Below the pieces are notes generated by a model. That model was given only the letters and a program-made list of their open reading frames with translations. It did no database searches and was not told where the DNA came from. From Alnus glutinosa (taxonomy: Eukaryota > Streptophyta > Magnoliopsida > Fagales > Betulaceae), in the NCBI RefSeq assembly GCF_958979055.1, contig NC_084896.1, forward strand, positions 7,630,501 to 7,694,500: DNA of 64,000 nucleotides. Reading direction: 5' to 3'. Positions 42,201 through 54,676 of the stretch are shown here, one piece after another (position 1 is the stretch's first letter; each line of letters starts with the position of its first letter). The translations under genes were made by a program, and so were the position numbers.

Positions 42201-43738
42201 GTAGCAAATGATATTATAGTTACGGAGAAGCGTCTGCCTTCCCCTCTATTACTCTATTTTATTAAGATAAAGATAAAACCAGCAAACCTTGCAATGGTGG
42301 GCTCTTCATTTTTGAGTCTCAGTCCTTTATTTGCAAGCGGCATATACAAAAAGTTGTCTTGAAAAGATAAATGTCCATATCAGAAATCTTTCTATTAATG
42401 TGATTTTTGAGTTTGGGGTGGGTTAGCATTTAGACATGTCTTTGATTGATTATATTGATAATAAAATGAATTGTGATATATGTCCATTATACATCTAAAC
42501 TCTTAGTCTGCATTTAAAAAAAAAAGAAAAGAAAAGAAAAAAGTTCTTCGCAACTTGAACTTTTCCTTTAGATGATACATCCCGACATTAGGTAGCATAA
42601 CAATCCTTTAATCCTTTCTCTGCCAAGGCCCATATGGGCTTATGTACTATTCTTAAATGTTTCCTTGGATCATTCAATATCCAAAGCTGCTTTTGTCTAT
42701 TTAACAGTTGATGCGGTATGTTGCTTTAGGCTTGTAAGTTGAAATTAGGGGATCTGAAAGGAGCTTTGTTAGACACCGAATTTGCAATGCGTGATGGAGA
42801 TAACAATGTGAAAGCTTTGTTCCGCCAAGGTCAGGTTGGTATCTTCCTTCAATAAGGATTTCTATCACTAAAAGGGTGGGAACTTTTAAAAGTACTGTCA
42901 TGGAAAATTTTTGCTCAGATGCTTATTCCATGCTTTTCATCTTTGTAAATCTTATGCTCTGCTTTTGTTTTTGTTTTTTTTTTGGTTTTTTCCCATGTTT
43001 TCCTCATTTGAAATTATTTATGAGTTTGCATAATCGTGTTCTCAAATAAATTTTTTTATCAGTTTTGTCTTAATTATACTTTACAGCCTTCATTCCTAAG
43101 GCTGGCTCACATATCTTGGCAAATATATATTACATTTTTTCTGATTCTAGGAATAATGGTCCTCCTGATGTATCAGGCATACATGGCACTTAATGACATT
43201 GATGCTGCTGTTGAAAGCCTCAAGAAGGCATGCGATTTGGAGCCAAATGATGGTCAGTGGCTCAGGTTTCATCAATCATTTTTTTTTTTTTACTTATCAA
43301 AAAAAAGAAAAAGAAAATGCTGGGTGATTCCCTCTTAAGAAGTTTGACTCTGAAGTTTAATTTAAGAGCTTTATAGATCTTAACATGGAGTATTTAATAT
43401 TGTTTGTGAACTGGAAATTTACACTATTGTGTTTGGAATTTCTGCCTTCCACATTAAAACCCAAAAGTGCCAAACATAAAGTTTTGATAATTGCTCGAAT
43501 ATTTATGATGAATAAATAGTCAAATTACATATGTAATGGTTGGTTGGTATTTTTTTATTCAGCTGGAATAAAGAAAGAGCTTGCTGCTGCTAAGAAGAAG
43601 GTTGGTTCAAAGCAAATTGTATCTTTGTAGTGGCAATAGAGTTTGAATATGGATTGGGTTTTGAATATATTTTATTTGTTTCAGATTGCTGATAGACGTG
43701 ATCTGGAGAGAAAGGCATACAGCAAGATGTTCCAATAG
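39291..43738 (+). CDS. CYP40: Cyclophilin 40 (peptidyl-prolyl cis-trans isomerase + TPR; SQUINT orthologue), 8 exons, 360 aa
   Basis: Exons: 39291-39461, 41078-41575, 41781-41868, 41982-42034, 42730-42834, 43177-43252, 43563-43600 and 43685-43738; phases agree and all introns are GT-AG. The N-terminal cyclophilin domain (about 1-175) catalyses proline isomerisation. Active-site residues R63, F68 and Q71 lie in [17 protein letters not shown], and SQFFITT is present. At the cyclophilin A tryptophan position it has H129 (TSHLDGKH), as in other Cyp40 proteins. The C-terminal part (about 208-345) forms TPR repeats ([40 protein letters not shown]) that in the family bind the Hsp90 C-terminus. The length equals plant CYP40 (about 361 aa). 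In Arabidopsis the orthologue (SQUINT) supports miRNA/AGO1 function. The start is the first ATG after a (GA)n leader. Confidence 0.96.
39876..39897 (+). repeat. Poly-G run in CYP40 intron 1
   Basis: Twenty-two consecutive G residues. Such runs are rare in plant DNA and are prone to replication slippage and sequencing error. Confidence 0.9.
40208..40299 (+). mobile_element. Severely 5'-truncated LINE 3' end with 13-bp TSD, in CYP40 intron 1
   Basis: About 75 bp of LINE tail (GCACTTAAGAGCGCCTTACG, ATAAAACTTTATTACTTATC) plus a poly-A tail is flanked by AAAAGCCTCATTT at 40195-40207 and 40300-40312. The minus-strand LINE at 49270 ends with a related tail (GTGTACTTAGGGGCGTCTTT, GGTTACTTAC), identifying the family. 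Confidence 0.85.
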
Positions 43739-43756
43739 CAGATTGGCATTCAACTG

Positions 43757-43906
43757 GTATGTTTAAACTTCATATAATCTGTCTTTTATTGTTTGTTTTT
43801 CTTTATTTTGAGCTGCTTGTATACTTTTGTATTGTATTTCTTCCTAATGAGCTTAATCCTTTTTACTTATTTCTTCCTAATGGGCTTAATCCTTTTTACT
43901 TTTCAG
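43757..43906 (+). other. Probable 3'-UTR intron of CYP40
   Basis: Just after the stop codon, AACTG|GTATGT and TACTTTTCAG|GTTTT provide good donor and acceptor sites. Inside is a 33-bp tandem duplication around CTTCCTAATGRGCTTAATCC (about 43837-43902). An AATAAA at 44107-44112 could be the poly(A) signal. Not testable without transcripts. Confidence 0.45.
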
Positions 43907-43912
43907 GTTTTG

Positions 43913-45565
43913 CCAGGGATCCGAGGAAAATAACAGATCCTTCACACCAAATACAATTGTACAAAATTGAGGATTGAGAAAATTCTTAGATTTTTCTTAT
44001 CAGAAAAATCAGAAAAATCGGGAGAGCGTAGCCGTAATACTTTAGAACTGGCTAACACTAATGAACTGTTCCTTGATGAAAATTTGATCCGAACGATTTT
44101 GTTTACAATAAACTTTGGACTTTAAGTTTACAAGTTTCCCTTGGAAATGCATGCAGTTCAGTGGTTCTGTTTGTCTTTATGAACCCCCTCCCCCCCCCCT
44201 TTTTTAATTAGAAAGGGCAAAAGGAGGTGACCAACTGTGGTTACTCTACCTGGGCGTTACCATGGTAGTATTTACCCATTGAGAATTTTCAGGAGAGGCT
44301 TAGACGGCGAAGAACCGTAGGTGTTTTCTTAAGATCAATTGAGCCATAGCCTGACCCAGTTTCACCAGGGAATCAGTGGACCTAAGGTGACTAATATTAA
44401 TCATAAGAGAGTGATTCTCATTACTAATGTGTTTGACCACATGAGGATTGTCTTGAGTCCACTGAACAATTGCCACTGGTAATTTATGAACTTGGATAAG
44501 CCAATAACATGCTGCATATTTTACGTAGTTTTGTGGTATGAGCATTCCCATTGTTTTTGTAGGTTTTCTCCTGCTCCCCTCAAATATAATTTTCTACCCA
44601 TGATCTTCATCTTCTTAATGCTGAAGTGCCAATCCAAAAGGCATAAGGGTTATCACCTGTGTATCTGTTGGCCTTTTAGGTCAGTTTGTGGATATGCATA
44701 AATTGGATTTTAATGTTTTTCTGTCCCGAACAATCTTTAGCATAAATGGGTTGCTAGTCATGCTGTGGGCCAATTGAACACGCAGATATTTATGGTTTAT
44801 TTTCCATTCATTGTTTCAATTACATGGGAAAAAATAAAACATAAAAGAGAGAAAGCAGATACCTGGTTTAATAATGAAGTGTTTGCAATCAGTTTGCCCA
44901 CACATTCTAATGGAAATTTAAGCTAGAATTGAACAAGAATCAAACCATAACCAATTTGCTATAATTTCTATGAGTAATGCTGCACAAACTCACTTTCCCA
45001 TAGTCTCTTATGTAGCTTTTAAAACCACGATTGGATTTAAACTCAATAAAGATCCATTCCCAAATTCAGTGGATGTTTTAAAAGCTAGGAGTGTGGACAT
45101 GGGTGTGGAAAAGTGTGTAGCATTACTCTTTCCATTAGCTCTGATGGGAAAGAGTTGCTTTCCTCTTTATGACTTCAAGCTTAATACTCAGCTTAACAGT
45201 TTTTGCAGCCTGGTAATTTCCATGGGCAAATGCATTTTGTTCTACACATTGGGCATGTTGGAAGAACATACTAACATGAAAACCACATCCTTTGAAGACA
45301 GATATCAGTTTAATACACCAAAATTAGAAAAATATAGCAGGAAACCGGGAAAAAAATAAGTCCCATTTATCCATGAGACCTCTGTCATACAAAATATAGT
45401 AGAAACTAGAAAGCTTGTAACATTAAAGGTCATTAGGATACATCATGACAGCCGCTCAAAAAAATAAAAATAAAAATAAAAAACCCAACTAAAAGAGGGC
45501 CAACAAAATTGTTGGGCACATAATAATATGGCTTTAGAAGGAACAATGTAGTTTTAAAGCAAGGG
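43913..45565. other. Convergent intergenic region between CYP40 and the ARMC6-like gene
   Basis: It holds the CYP40 3' end, a C-rich run near 44190, the MITE at 44972-45128 and AT-rich DNA. No additional gene is recognised. Confidence 0.5.
44972..45128. mobile_element. MITE, about 157 bp
   Basis: Left end GAGTAATGCTGCACAAACTC and right end AGTGTGTAGCATTACTC are inverted over about 29 bp. TTTCTAT on the left and TTTCCAT on the right may be a degenerate target duplication. Confidence 0.7.
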
Positions 45566-48500
45566 TTACAAGTAGTCATCAAGCCCCAGATCCCTCAGTG
45601 CATCACTTGCAGCTTCCTTACAGCTGTCATGGCTTTGCTTGGCTTTCCTTATATATTTTTCAACACCATTACTAAGGAGAAGAGTTCTGTCCAATGAAAA
45701 AGTTTGTTCCAAAGATTATGGTTTCGTTAAGGTCGAAATCTACTAGTTCTAGTAGTATGCTACATCAAGACCATTGAAAGAAATGGAAAAAAGAAAAAGA
45801 AAAAAGTGCCTCATAATAACAAGCTAAAAGTATGGTATACCATATAATTCGGGATACTTACCTGTTCTCTGGGTTCCTAACTACAAGATTCCGGATCATG
45901 AGGCAGGAATTTTTTTGCATTTGTTGTGCTGCAGGGAACTTCTCCATAGCTTGAATAGCAAGGTCCCCTGCCCCAGCTTCAATGGCATGAGCTGCATTTT
46001 CTGGTGATCTCAAGGAGAGTACAGAAATAGTAGACATTACCTGTACCATAATGAAAATTATTAGCTAATAACACAATATCTGTAAATGCAGTATACAACA
46101 AATGTGAATAGGAAATTACCAGACCAGATACCACAGTTAATAGGAAATTATCATGAGTGATGTCCACAAGCAACCAATCATGAATAATTTCGGGTACAAC
46201 TTTTGGCAAATAAATAACATTCTTTGAACTATGCAATGACGAGTAAGTTGGTTGCTTGAAGAATAACAGGCGTAACATGCACTAGAAAAGATGGGATGCA
46301 ACTAACACAGTTGGCTTTTAGGAAGGAAAAACCAATATCTCCAACCAGACCGGATTAAATGAACTGAAAGATTCACTTCAGTTAGGACAATAAGTTGATT
46401 ACAGGTGTTATAATTATGCTGCCATTTGGAGAAGACTTGCAGGTTCCTTACCTCTTGCAAGATAGAAGCGTCATCAGAAAATCTGGCAGAGAGTTTGATT
46501 AGCCTATCCATACCTCCCTTCTCAACAATGGTGGTCTTGTTTGCGTCACTTCCTGCCAACTAATCAAAATAAAACACATAAGAGGTGCTTAAATGCATTA
46601 ACAAGCAGCGATATGCTAGCAATAGTTACAGCAATACATATTTTAAACCACTGATACAGGATAGAAAATGATTTTCCTTTCGGTGTTGAGTAGAGACTGG
46701 GGCCTATGGGTCACACAGAGGAAATCGTCCACCATGCAAGAGCCTTCATCAATTCACTTAACAGAAACCTTCAAATTAATAATTCAAATTTACATCGCTA
46801 TGGAGCGCAGAATATCTACTGAAAGTATGCTTCATTTAGAATGCCCAAAAAAGTGGGATGAATGAATTCAAAAATGTATTTTGAGTACAACAATATCCAA
46901 AACTAAAATTTCTTTCTCTCTTTTGGCATCCCAAAGAAATTCCTACCCTACATGAATCAAGAACTGATTCTTATGCACAGTAACAAGCAATGCAATGGAT
47001 AAATCAATAAGATACATACTTCAGTGTATTAGAGGCCCATGCAGGATAATTACATTCTGTTCATCGTATTAAGCCCAGGCAATAGAATCACATTCTCTAC
47101 AATTACATAGTTTCCCGGAAAGTTTCTTTGAAGCTCCAAACAGTCACCGGAAAGTTTCTTTGAAGCTATGGCAGTCACCTAGGAGTAAGGTAAAAGTCCA
47201 ATACACAATCTTATTAATGTTTAACATCCAAGTTACCCACTTTAAACTTTTCTCTTACCTACATTACTTGGGTATGTTTGCAAGTATATGGTGCAAACAT
47301 AATCTCATGCGGTAGAACTGCGAAGGATGCAAAAGTTGAAACCAGAAACGTTCCACCAAAATTTTTGTGCCATTACAATTTAGTTTTGACAATGTGCTTG
47401 CAATAAAGAAAGAAGATTTTAAATCTCTTAGAATAATGATCCAATCGTACCTTGGATAACAAAGAACAAGAAGCTCTAGCAACAATCTTGTTGCCTTGTT
47501 CACCACTGTCATCAATACATCGGAGAACTGCATCAATACCACCATTTTCGGCAATGGATTTACATATTTCATCCTGCACTAAGAAAAATCTTAAGAGTAA
47601 ATGATAAACCCAATAAGCTGATACTATCTAGTACAAATATTTAGGTTCTTATAAGTACTAGTTAGTTCCTGACAAAGATTTTAAAAAATAACAAATAAAA
47701 AATAGAACTTCGCATAATGAACTGCTGGTATCAATTTCATATTTGCAACTAAAAAATCTTGTACACTATTAGTGATTCAAAGCCATAAGAAATCCATGAC
47801 AAAGTAACATTTTTTGGCTGTTTATAGGCAGATACAACTCCTGCACCCGCATGGGAATTAAATACATAACATCACCCTCCACCAACTGTTTTTGAGGAGA
47901 TCATGAGCTATTTGATTGAAATACCATTGGCTAAAGCAACATCAAGTTAACTTTGGCATGTTGTCCAATTTGGATAAACTTACATTGACAGCAATGGCCT
48001 TTAAAGCAATGCTTGCTGAAACTAGACCAGGTGAGCTAATCCCTGCATGTAGTGAGTCCACTAGAGCTCTTGCAACTCCAATTTTTGCAAAATTTCGTGC
48101 ATAACCATAAACCTGGCATTTGCATAAATCACAATTTTGCTTTAAGGAACACTTAGCACTTTGCTTATTAAATGAGACCAATTGAATGCAAAAGCAAGTA
48201 TAACCAAAAGATCAAGCTTTCTTAGTCTAGTAGCTGGGACTCCAAAGAACAACACCCGGCTTCAAAGTCTAACCTCACACAAGTTTTACAGACGACAGGA
48301 AAAGCAAATTTATGTACACCTTTAAATGTGTTACCAATCAATTTGTTAACGGTCAGCTTTGATGACCCATGGCATTAACTCACTCCATTGGTTATGTTAA
48401 ATCATCATCTTGAATACGGCCAATTCTAGAGCTAAGCCAATGACCAAAACTTATACTAAAAACTTGAAGTGGGGGATTACATAAATAAGAAAAATGATCC

Positions 48501-51500
48501 CATGCCATAATTTATCAATGAATCCAATTTATCTTTATTATTATCCTAGTTATTGTTGTTGTTACTGCTATGATGATGTTCACTTCACTATCACTATCAC
48601 TATCACTATCACCATTATTATTATTATTATTAATTATCATCCAAAGGCCCGCATAACATAACAAACTTCCAACTAAATTTTGACAGAACCATTTTGTTTA
48701 AACTAGCACTAACAGCTCTCCATCTACATGTTTAATTTTCAGGAGTCATTGCATTGCACAACAGTTAGATATGCTTTTTATGAGTATTTTACTTACTTGA
48801 GAAGCAACAACACGATTATCATCTGGTGTCAACAGAATACGTATGGTATCATACAAGCTATGAATGCTGCCTTTACTCAGCCCACTTGGATCACTCAGTA
48901 TTCGCATGATAAGCTCGTCAATTTTCAACTCCATAAATGACTCTTTGAGGACCTCATTACCAGTTGAGGCTGCTGCAACAACGGTGAAACCATTATTTAG
49001 GATGTCTAAATTTTGACTGTAATCATTCAGTATGCCCACCACAGTCCTTGGTCCACCACTAGTGCGAAATGTTTCTGTACTCTGAAGATCTGCAAATGAT
49101 ACACACATAGGAAAGCCATTTAGCAAAATACATTATCTTCTCATTCAGACATAAGACACATAAGACAGAAAAGCTAATCTCACTTCTAAACATAATCAGT
49201 ATGGCATTGATGCTTGACGCACTGGCTTATGCAAATTCAAATAACCATGTAAAGCTTTGTCTAGTAAAAATGTTTTTTTTGTAAGTAACCAAAAAATATC
49301 ATTAAAAGCGTAAAGACGCCCCTAAGTACACAAGAAATATACAAGAGTTTCACGCCTAACTAGATGGAGTAAAAAGAATAAAGAAATCACTATAACTAAT
49401 CGACAAATGAGAAACATAAGCAGAAGTCCAACGATACAAAGTTTTGAAGAACAAGGACGTGATCTCCTCCAGAGTCCTCTCTCGGTCCTCAAAAATTTTT
49501 GTCATTCATTTCCCTCCATAAACACCATAAAAGGCATGTAGGCACCATCTTCTACACAACTGCACTTTGTGTACTGCCAGTAGTCAAACAACAAGCATAC
49601 AGGTCGACCACACGTCTAGGCATAATCCAAGACAACCCAAACCAACCGAAAAAACACTCCAAATGTCGTAAGCCATGTCACAGTGAAGAAGAAGATAGTT
49701 CACGGACTCCCCGTTCTTCTTGTACATGCAACATCTGTTCACCACAATGACATGTCGCTTCTTGAGGTTATCCATAGCAAGTATTTTACCTAGAGCTGCC
49801 GAGCACACAAAAAAAGCCGCCCTCAAGGGGGCCTTAGTCCGTCAAACACTTTTCAAAGGGAAACAATTACCTTCACAAAAAATCAAGGAACAATACCAGG
49901 ATCTAACCTCAAACAACATATTTTGGAGGGGACTCACCACAACTTATCTTCAATTCCTTGACTCACTCTAGCTATACACAACACTTTAAGGAAAGAGGCA
50001 AAAAAATCCACCTCCCAAGTCTGAGCCTATGTGTTAAAGCTTACGTTCCACTGATTGGAATCGCCCAAAAACTCTAAGTGATCAGAAACAGAGGCATCCT
50101 TTTTGTGAGCAATGCCAAATAAAATTGGAAAAACTTCCTTAAGGGCCATATCCCTACACCACTGATCATGCAAGAATCTAATCTTAGAGCCTTCTCCCAC
50201 CTCAAATCTAGTGTGACCCGAGAAGTTCCCCCACTCTTGCTAATAAACTTCCATAATCCTACCCCAAAGGTACTAGAAGACTCAAGAGAACACCACCCAC
50301 CCCACAAACTACCAAATTTAGCATCCACTGCCACTCTTCACCAAGCCTCTCACTGACTCACTCATACACATAGCACCAAAGGCATTAACCCAAGAGAGCT
50401 TGACCGAACAACTACAATTTCCGAAATTCCAAATCTCCTTTAGAGAGCGGCGAGCACACCTTAGACCAACTAACCAGGTGATATTTTAACTCTTCGCCTA
50501 GCCCACCCCATAAGAAATCACTTTGGATCTTCTCAATATGGTTTGCAACACTCGTCGGGATGGGAAAAAGGGACATGAAGTACGTAAGCAAATTGGAAAG
50601 AATGCTCTTATTAAGGGTAACCCTACCACCGTTGGACAAGTACATCATTTTCCAACTAGCCAACCGTCCCTCTATCTTTTCAATAACACCGTCCCAAACA
50701 TGTTTAGCCTTGTAGGATGCCCCCAATGGTAGGCCGAGATACTTCACAGGCAAAGAGGAGAGCCCACAACCAAGAATACCAGCCAAACCTTCCACATGAT
50801 CAACATTTCCCACAAGGATCAATTATGACTTAGCCAGGGTAATCTTCAAGCCGAATCAGCTTCAAATGATCTAGATTAGCACCGCAAAAGATCAAAGCAT
50901 CATCAACAAACAAAAGGTGAGAGAGAACAGGCCCACCAACATTGCCCACAGAGAAGTCAGACAATAGCCCCCTACACACCGCAACATAAATCATTTCTAC
51001 CCAAGGCCTCCATGACAAGGACAAACAAGAAAGGAGACAAAGAGTCCCCTTGTCTCAAGCCGCGAGAGCTATTAAAAAAGACCTGTTGGAGTACCGTTCA
51101 CCAAGACCAAGAACCACACCGAAGAAATGCAATTAGCTATCCAAGAGCAACATTTCCCCCCAAAACTACAACTCGTTAGCATATACAACAAAAAATCCCA
51201 GTTTACATGGTCAAAGGCTTTTTCTAGATCCATTTTGCACATAACACCCGACTCACCGAACCTTAATATACTATCAAGGCATTCAATAGCAATATGAACA
51301 GGATGTAGGATTTGCCTACCTCTTACGCATTCTGTAACTTAGAGATAAATATTCTCCAACAGTATCTTAAGCCTGTTTGCTAGAATCTTTGCAATAATTT
51401 TTAAATACCCCCCACAAGACTAATCGGGTGAAAATCCTTGAGGTCAACAGCCCCCAGAAGCTATGGAATGAGGGTGAAAAGAAGTATTAAGGCTCCTCTC

Positions 51501-53311
51501 AAACTTGCTTCTATCATGGAAATCACAAAAAACTTTCATAATATCCTCTTTTACAACATCCCAGCAAGCTTGGAAGAATGCCATAGAGAAGCCGCCAAGG
51601 CCAGACGCCTTGTCATTATTCATAGCTTTCACTACCCCCTTCACCTCCTCTTCCTCAAAAACTCTCTCCAACCAACTAGCCTCAGCCTCTTCTCAATGTA
51701 ATCAAAGGAAAGGTCATCCACCAACGGCCTCCAACTAAATTGTTTGGTGTATAACTTTTGATAAAAATAGACAATGTGCTCGTTGATCTCAGCCCGGTTG
51801 GTATAAATAGTATCGTTAATCAACAAGGAGTCAATGAAATTGTTCCTCCTGTTGGAATTGGCCATAGTGTGAAAAAAATTAGTTCACTTATCACCCTCCC
51901 TTAACCACAACACCCTCGATTTCTATCTCCAACTCACCTCCTCCATGAGAATAGATCTGTCTAGCTTGCTAACAATATCTGCTTTCTTCACTTTCTCCTT
52001 AGTGCCTAAGGCCCTTTCTTCGTCAAGGACATAAAAAATATTTAGCTCTTGTAGAAGGATCTTCTTCACATTCTCCTCAGGACCTAGTAAAACTTTCGAA
52101 CTGAGAGTATTCAAATCCAAGCATGCCACAAGTTATAAAATTGATGTATCAAAAATCATAATCCCAATTCGTATAGATAATTTACAAGCTCTATACAATG
52201 AAGGAACCAAAAAATAAAACTCAAACAATTATTTCTGCATTCACTGGTATCCAAACTTCTTTTCTGTTTTGACATTTTTGCATTTTATCTTGCTTTTCCC
52301 TCTTCTTTTTCCCACTTATTACCCTAACTGTTGACTTTCCTTCTTAATTCTGAAAATCCAGCTCAATCACCAAAACAAAAATGTGGGTATCACACATTTC
52401 GAGATAATAAACAAAAAAAGAAGAATACCCACTAAAAATTACAACGTAACCATCTTATGCTCTTATCTGTACACACCAACTCCCCCAACATCTTTCCGAC
52501 ATCATCTTCAACAATGATAATCATTACAAACCAATCATCACAAAGCTTTTTTATATTACTTCCAATCTAAAACAACAAGAAATACAAGCTATAACGACCG
52601 AAGAAACAAAATGGATTAACTAAAACTGTATACCAAGAAGAAGTGAGGCCAATGTCTTCAAAGCCGAAACGAGAACCTGCTCGCACCCATTTCCAATCTT
52701 CGAGCAAATAGAACGAAGTAATTCCACTCCGCCATTCCTTGTCGCTATGGCCACATTCCCCGATCCTTGGACACCACACAGCTCCGTAAGCTTATCAAGC
52801 AATTCCACCATTTCATCCAAATATTTTTGGCTAATTCGATCGTTGAAATCAGAATCCAACTGCTTCAACCTATCCACACACTGCATCACAGGGTTTTCCT
52901 TCACACCACCCTCTCCTGGAACGCACGTGACGATCCCTGCAACACATATATAAAATTATGGGGAAAATTTAATTACTCGAGGCTCTGCTTGGCTGCCGAG
53001 AAAATGCGGGAGAAACGAAAAGAGATTATGATTTTTTGAAATTATTATCGACAGAGCTGCTTTCAGAGCAATAAAGAGAATGTCATTTCATTTTCTTTCT
53101 CGGGAGCCAAACGGAGCGTAGCGTGAAAATGGGGATTTTGAGAGATTGGACCGGAGAGATCGACGCCCTGGAGGGTTAGGGTTTGGATGGCGTCCTGGAG
53201 AGCCTCGGTGGGGTCCATCCCGAGATCGTCCATGTTTTCCTTCACCAGATCGTCGAATGCCTCCTGCGAGATCGTGCGCCCAGCCTTCGCCGTCGTCTTC
53301 GGTGGACCCAT
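45566..53311 (-). CDS. Armadillo-repeat protein, ARMC6-like, 8 exons, 464 aa
   Basis: Exons on the minus strand: 53311-53152, 52915-52634, 49089-48797, 48112-47984, 47573-47451, 46559-46452, 46040-45862 and 45686-45566 (stop TAA). Phases agree and the total is 1395 nt. The protein starts [20 protein letters not shown] and contains helical ARM-type repeats: for example [60 protein letters not shown] and [20 protein letters not shown]. It ends [11 protein letters not shown]. Length and layout fit plant homologues of armadillo repeat-containing protein 6, a probable protein-binding scaffold; its cellular role is poorly known. The ATG at 53311 is the first in frame (a GTG precedes it). The acceptor of exon 2 is uncertain: 52915 keeps frame, 52937 does not. 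Intron 2 (3.7 kb) carries a LINE. Confidence 0.9.
48586..48630. repeat. (CACTAT)n and (ATT)n simple repeats in the ARMC6-like intron 3
   Basis: Four to five CACTAT hexamers are followed by about six ATT triplets. Confidence 0.9.
49270..52135 (-). mobile_element. 5'-truncated, inactivated LINE in ARMC6-like intron 2
   Basis: It lies in the same orientation as the host gene. From 52135 leftwards: post-endonuclease linker ([32 protein letters not shown]), reverse transcriptase ([20 protein letters not shown]; catalytic-type motif [11 protein letters not shown] near 50900), post-RT domain ([31 protein letters not shown]), zinc-binding region ([20 protein letters not shown] near 49690), then a tail with ACTTAGGGGCGTCTTTACGC and a final A run (T run at 49271-49278 on the plus strand). 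Multiple stops and frameshifts. The endonuclease is missing. No target duplication was identified. Confidence 0.88.
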
Positions 53312-53653
53312 CTGCGCCACGATCCGTCCGATCGAACGGAGTTGGAGATGGCGATGGAGACCGAGAGAGTGATTAGAAGGTGTAACTACTCTTTTTCGAT
53401 TTGAAATTTGGAACGGAAAAATGAGAAAGAAGCACAGAGAGAGAAAAACGACTTGCAGTACGAAGCATGTTTAGGAAATTTTCTAAAAATCAGTCTCTAA
53501 ATGTAGGAATTGTTATTTAGAAAAAAAAAAAGAAAAAAGGAATTGTTGGAAAAATTTAAAATCAATCCGCGTAGTTGTCTTAATTTATTACTTGTTTTAT
53601 ACGTTATGAAAAATAATTTAGAGGTATTCAGAATAGGTTAAAATAACAATTTA
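53312..53653. other. Promoter and 5' flank of the ARMC6-like gene
   Basis: Immediately upstream of the start codon the DNA is GC-richer (to about 53380), then becomes AT-rich. No clear TATA box was identified. Confidence 0.4.
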
Positions 53654-53968
53654 AAGTTCGTTTGGGTTTGCAATTTCAAAAAGTGCGATTTAAAATAACA
53701 ATTTTAAAATGTGCGATTTGAAAAAAGTGATTTTTAAAAACGCTGTTAAGCGTTTGACAAAATCGCAGTTTAGCCTTTAAAATTACGAATTTACCTTTAA
53801 AATTTTGCGTTTTAAAAAAAACACCATCTTATCTGCGATTTGAAAAAGCAAATTTTCTGCGTTTTCAAATCGTAATTTTTAAAAATACAGTTCCCAAACG
53901 ATCTATGTTTTGCGATTTGGTTTAAAATCGTACTTATTGTCTACGAAATTGCAATCTCAAACACATCC
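53654..53968. mobile_element. Tourist-like MITE, 315 bp, TSD TTA
   Basis: It is an inverted copy of the element at 19003-19317, with the same 315-bp length and shared internal text such as AAAACGCTGTTAAGCGTTTG. TTA flanks both ends (53651-53653 and 53969-53971), the typical PIF/Harbinger target. It sits about 340 bp upstream of the ARMC6-like start codon. Confidence 0.88.
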
Positions 53969-53971
53969 TTA

Positions 53972-54676
53972 GTTCCTGTAATTAAATTTCGTCAAAACAC
54001 TTGACAGATTCTTTGAGCATGTCACATCAACAACAATAGAATGAGGACATATGCCACTCCTAATAAAAAAATATATTCATATATTAAGCCTAAATATATT
54101 AGCATGTGAGAATGACATGTTATTTTAATAACATTAATAAAAAAAACACGTGTTTATCAATACTTAAAATATACACGTCACTTTTAGAGGCATGTTTGTA
54201 AGAGTTTCATACAAATCAGTTTGTAAGGAATTTCAATCCATAAGAAGAGTATGATTCTTTCCATTTCAAATGAAATGAGAGAATTTATGTTAAATTTTAT
54301 AAGGGATAATTTCACAAAAGTATATCGAATTATACACCGTTTTAACAAAAGGATATCGAATTAGTAAACGTTTCAAGCTTGGATAGCCAAGTATTCAAAC
54401 CTCTCACTTAAGATTATTCCGTCAGGATTCACTGTCAAATCCTGACGGAGCCCCCATCATATGTGACATACGTGACTTACTTAACCTAAACTACTCGTTA
54501 TGCCCTTCTACTACTTGTCAACGTATCTGACACTGATTCTTCTTCGGACGAGAATTCACATGTCTTCATTGTGCTAATAGATCAGGCTCAATCTCATCTT
54601 CTGCCCCTTCTTCATTATGTCGTGCTCCTATAGAGTCGATCTCACCAATCTATCATGAGGAGTACGGGATACCCGT
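53972..54676. other. Intergenic; partial MITE debris and hairpin at 54419-54448
   Basis: 53985-54070 is a partial relative of the 21.4-kb repeat. CCGTCAGGATT / AATCCTGACGG form a perfect 11-bp hairpin within a segment that resembles one arm of a long-TIR MITE (TTCACAAAAGTATATCGAAT). No gene. Confidence 0.45.

Noticed and set aside
44300-44551. 83-codon minus-strand frame, possible RNase H fragment
   Set aside because: I could not match a catalytic or signature motif; it may be old retroelement debris but is not supportable.
49499-51738. Several plus-strand frames in the ARMC6-like intron 2
   Set aside because: They are antisense shadows of the minus-strand LINE coding remnants.
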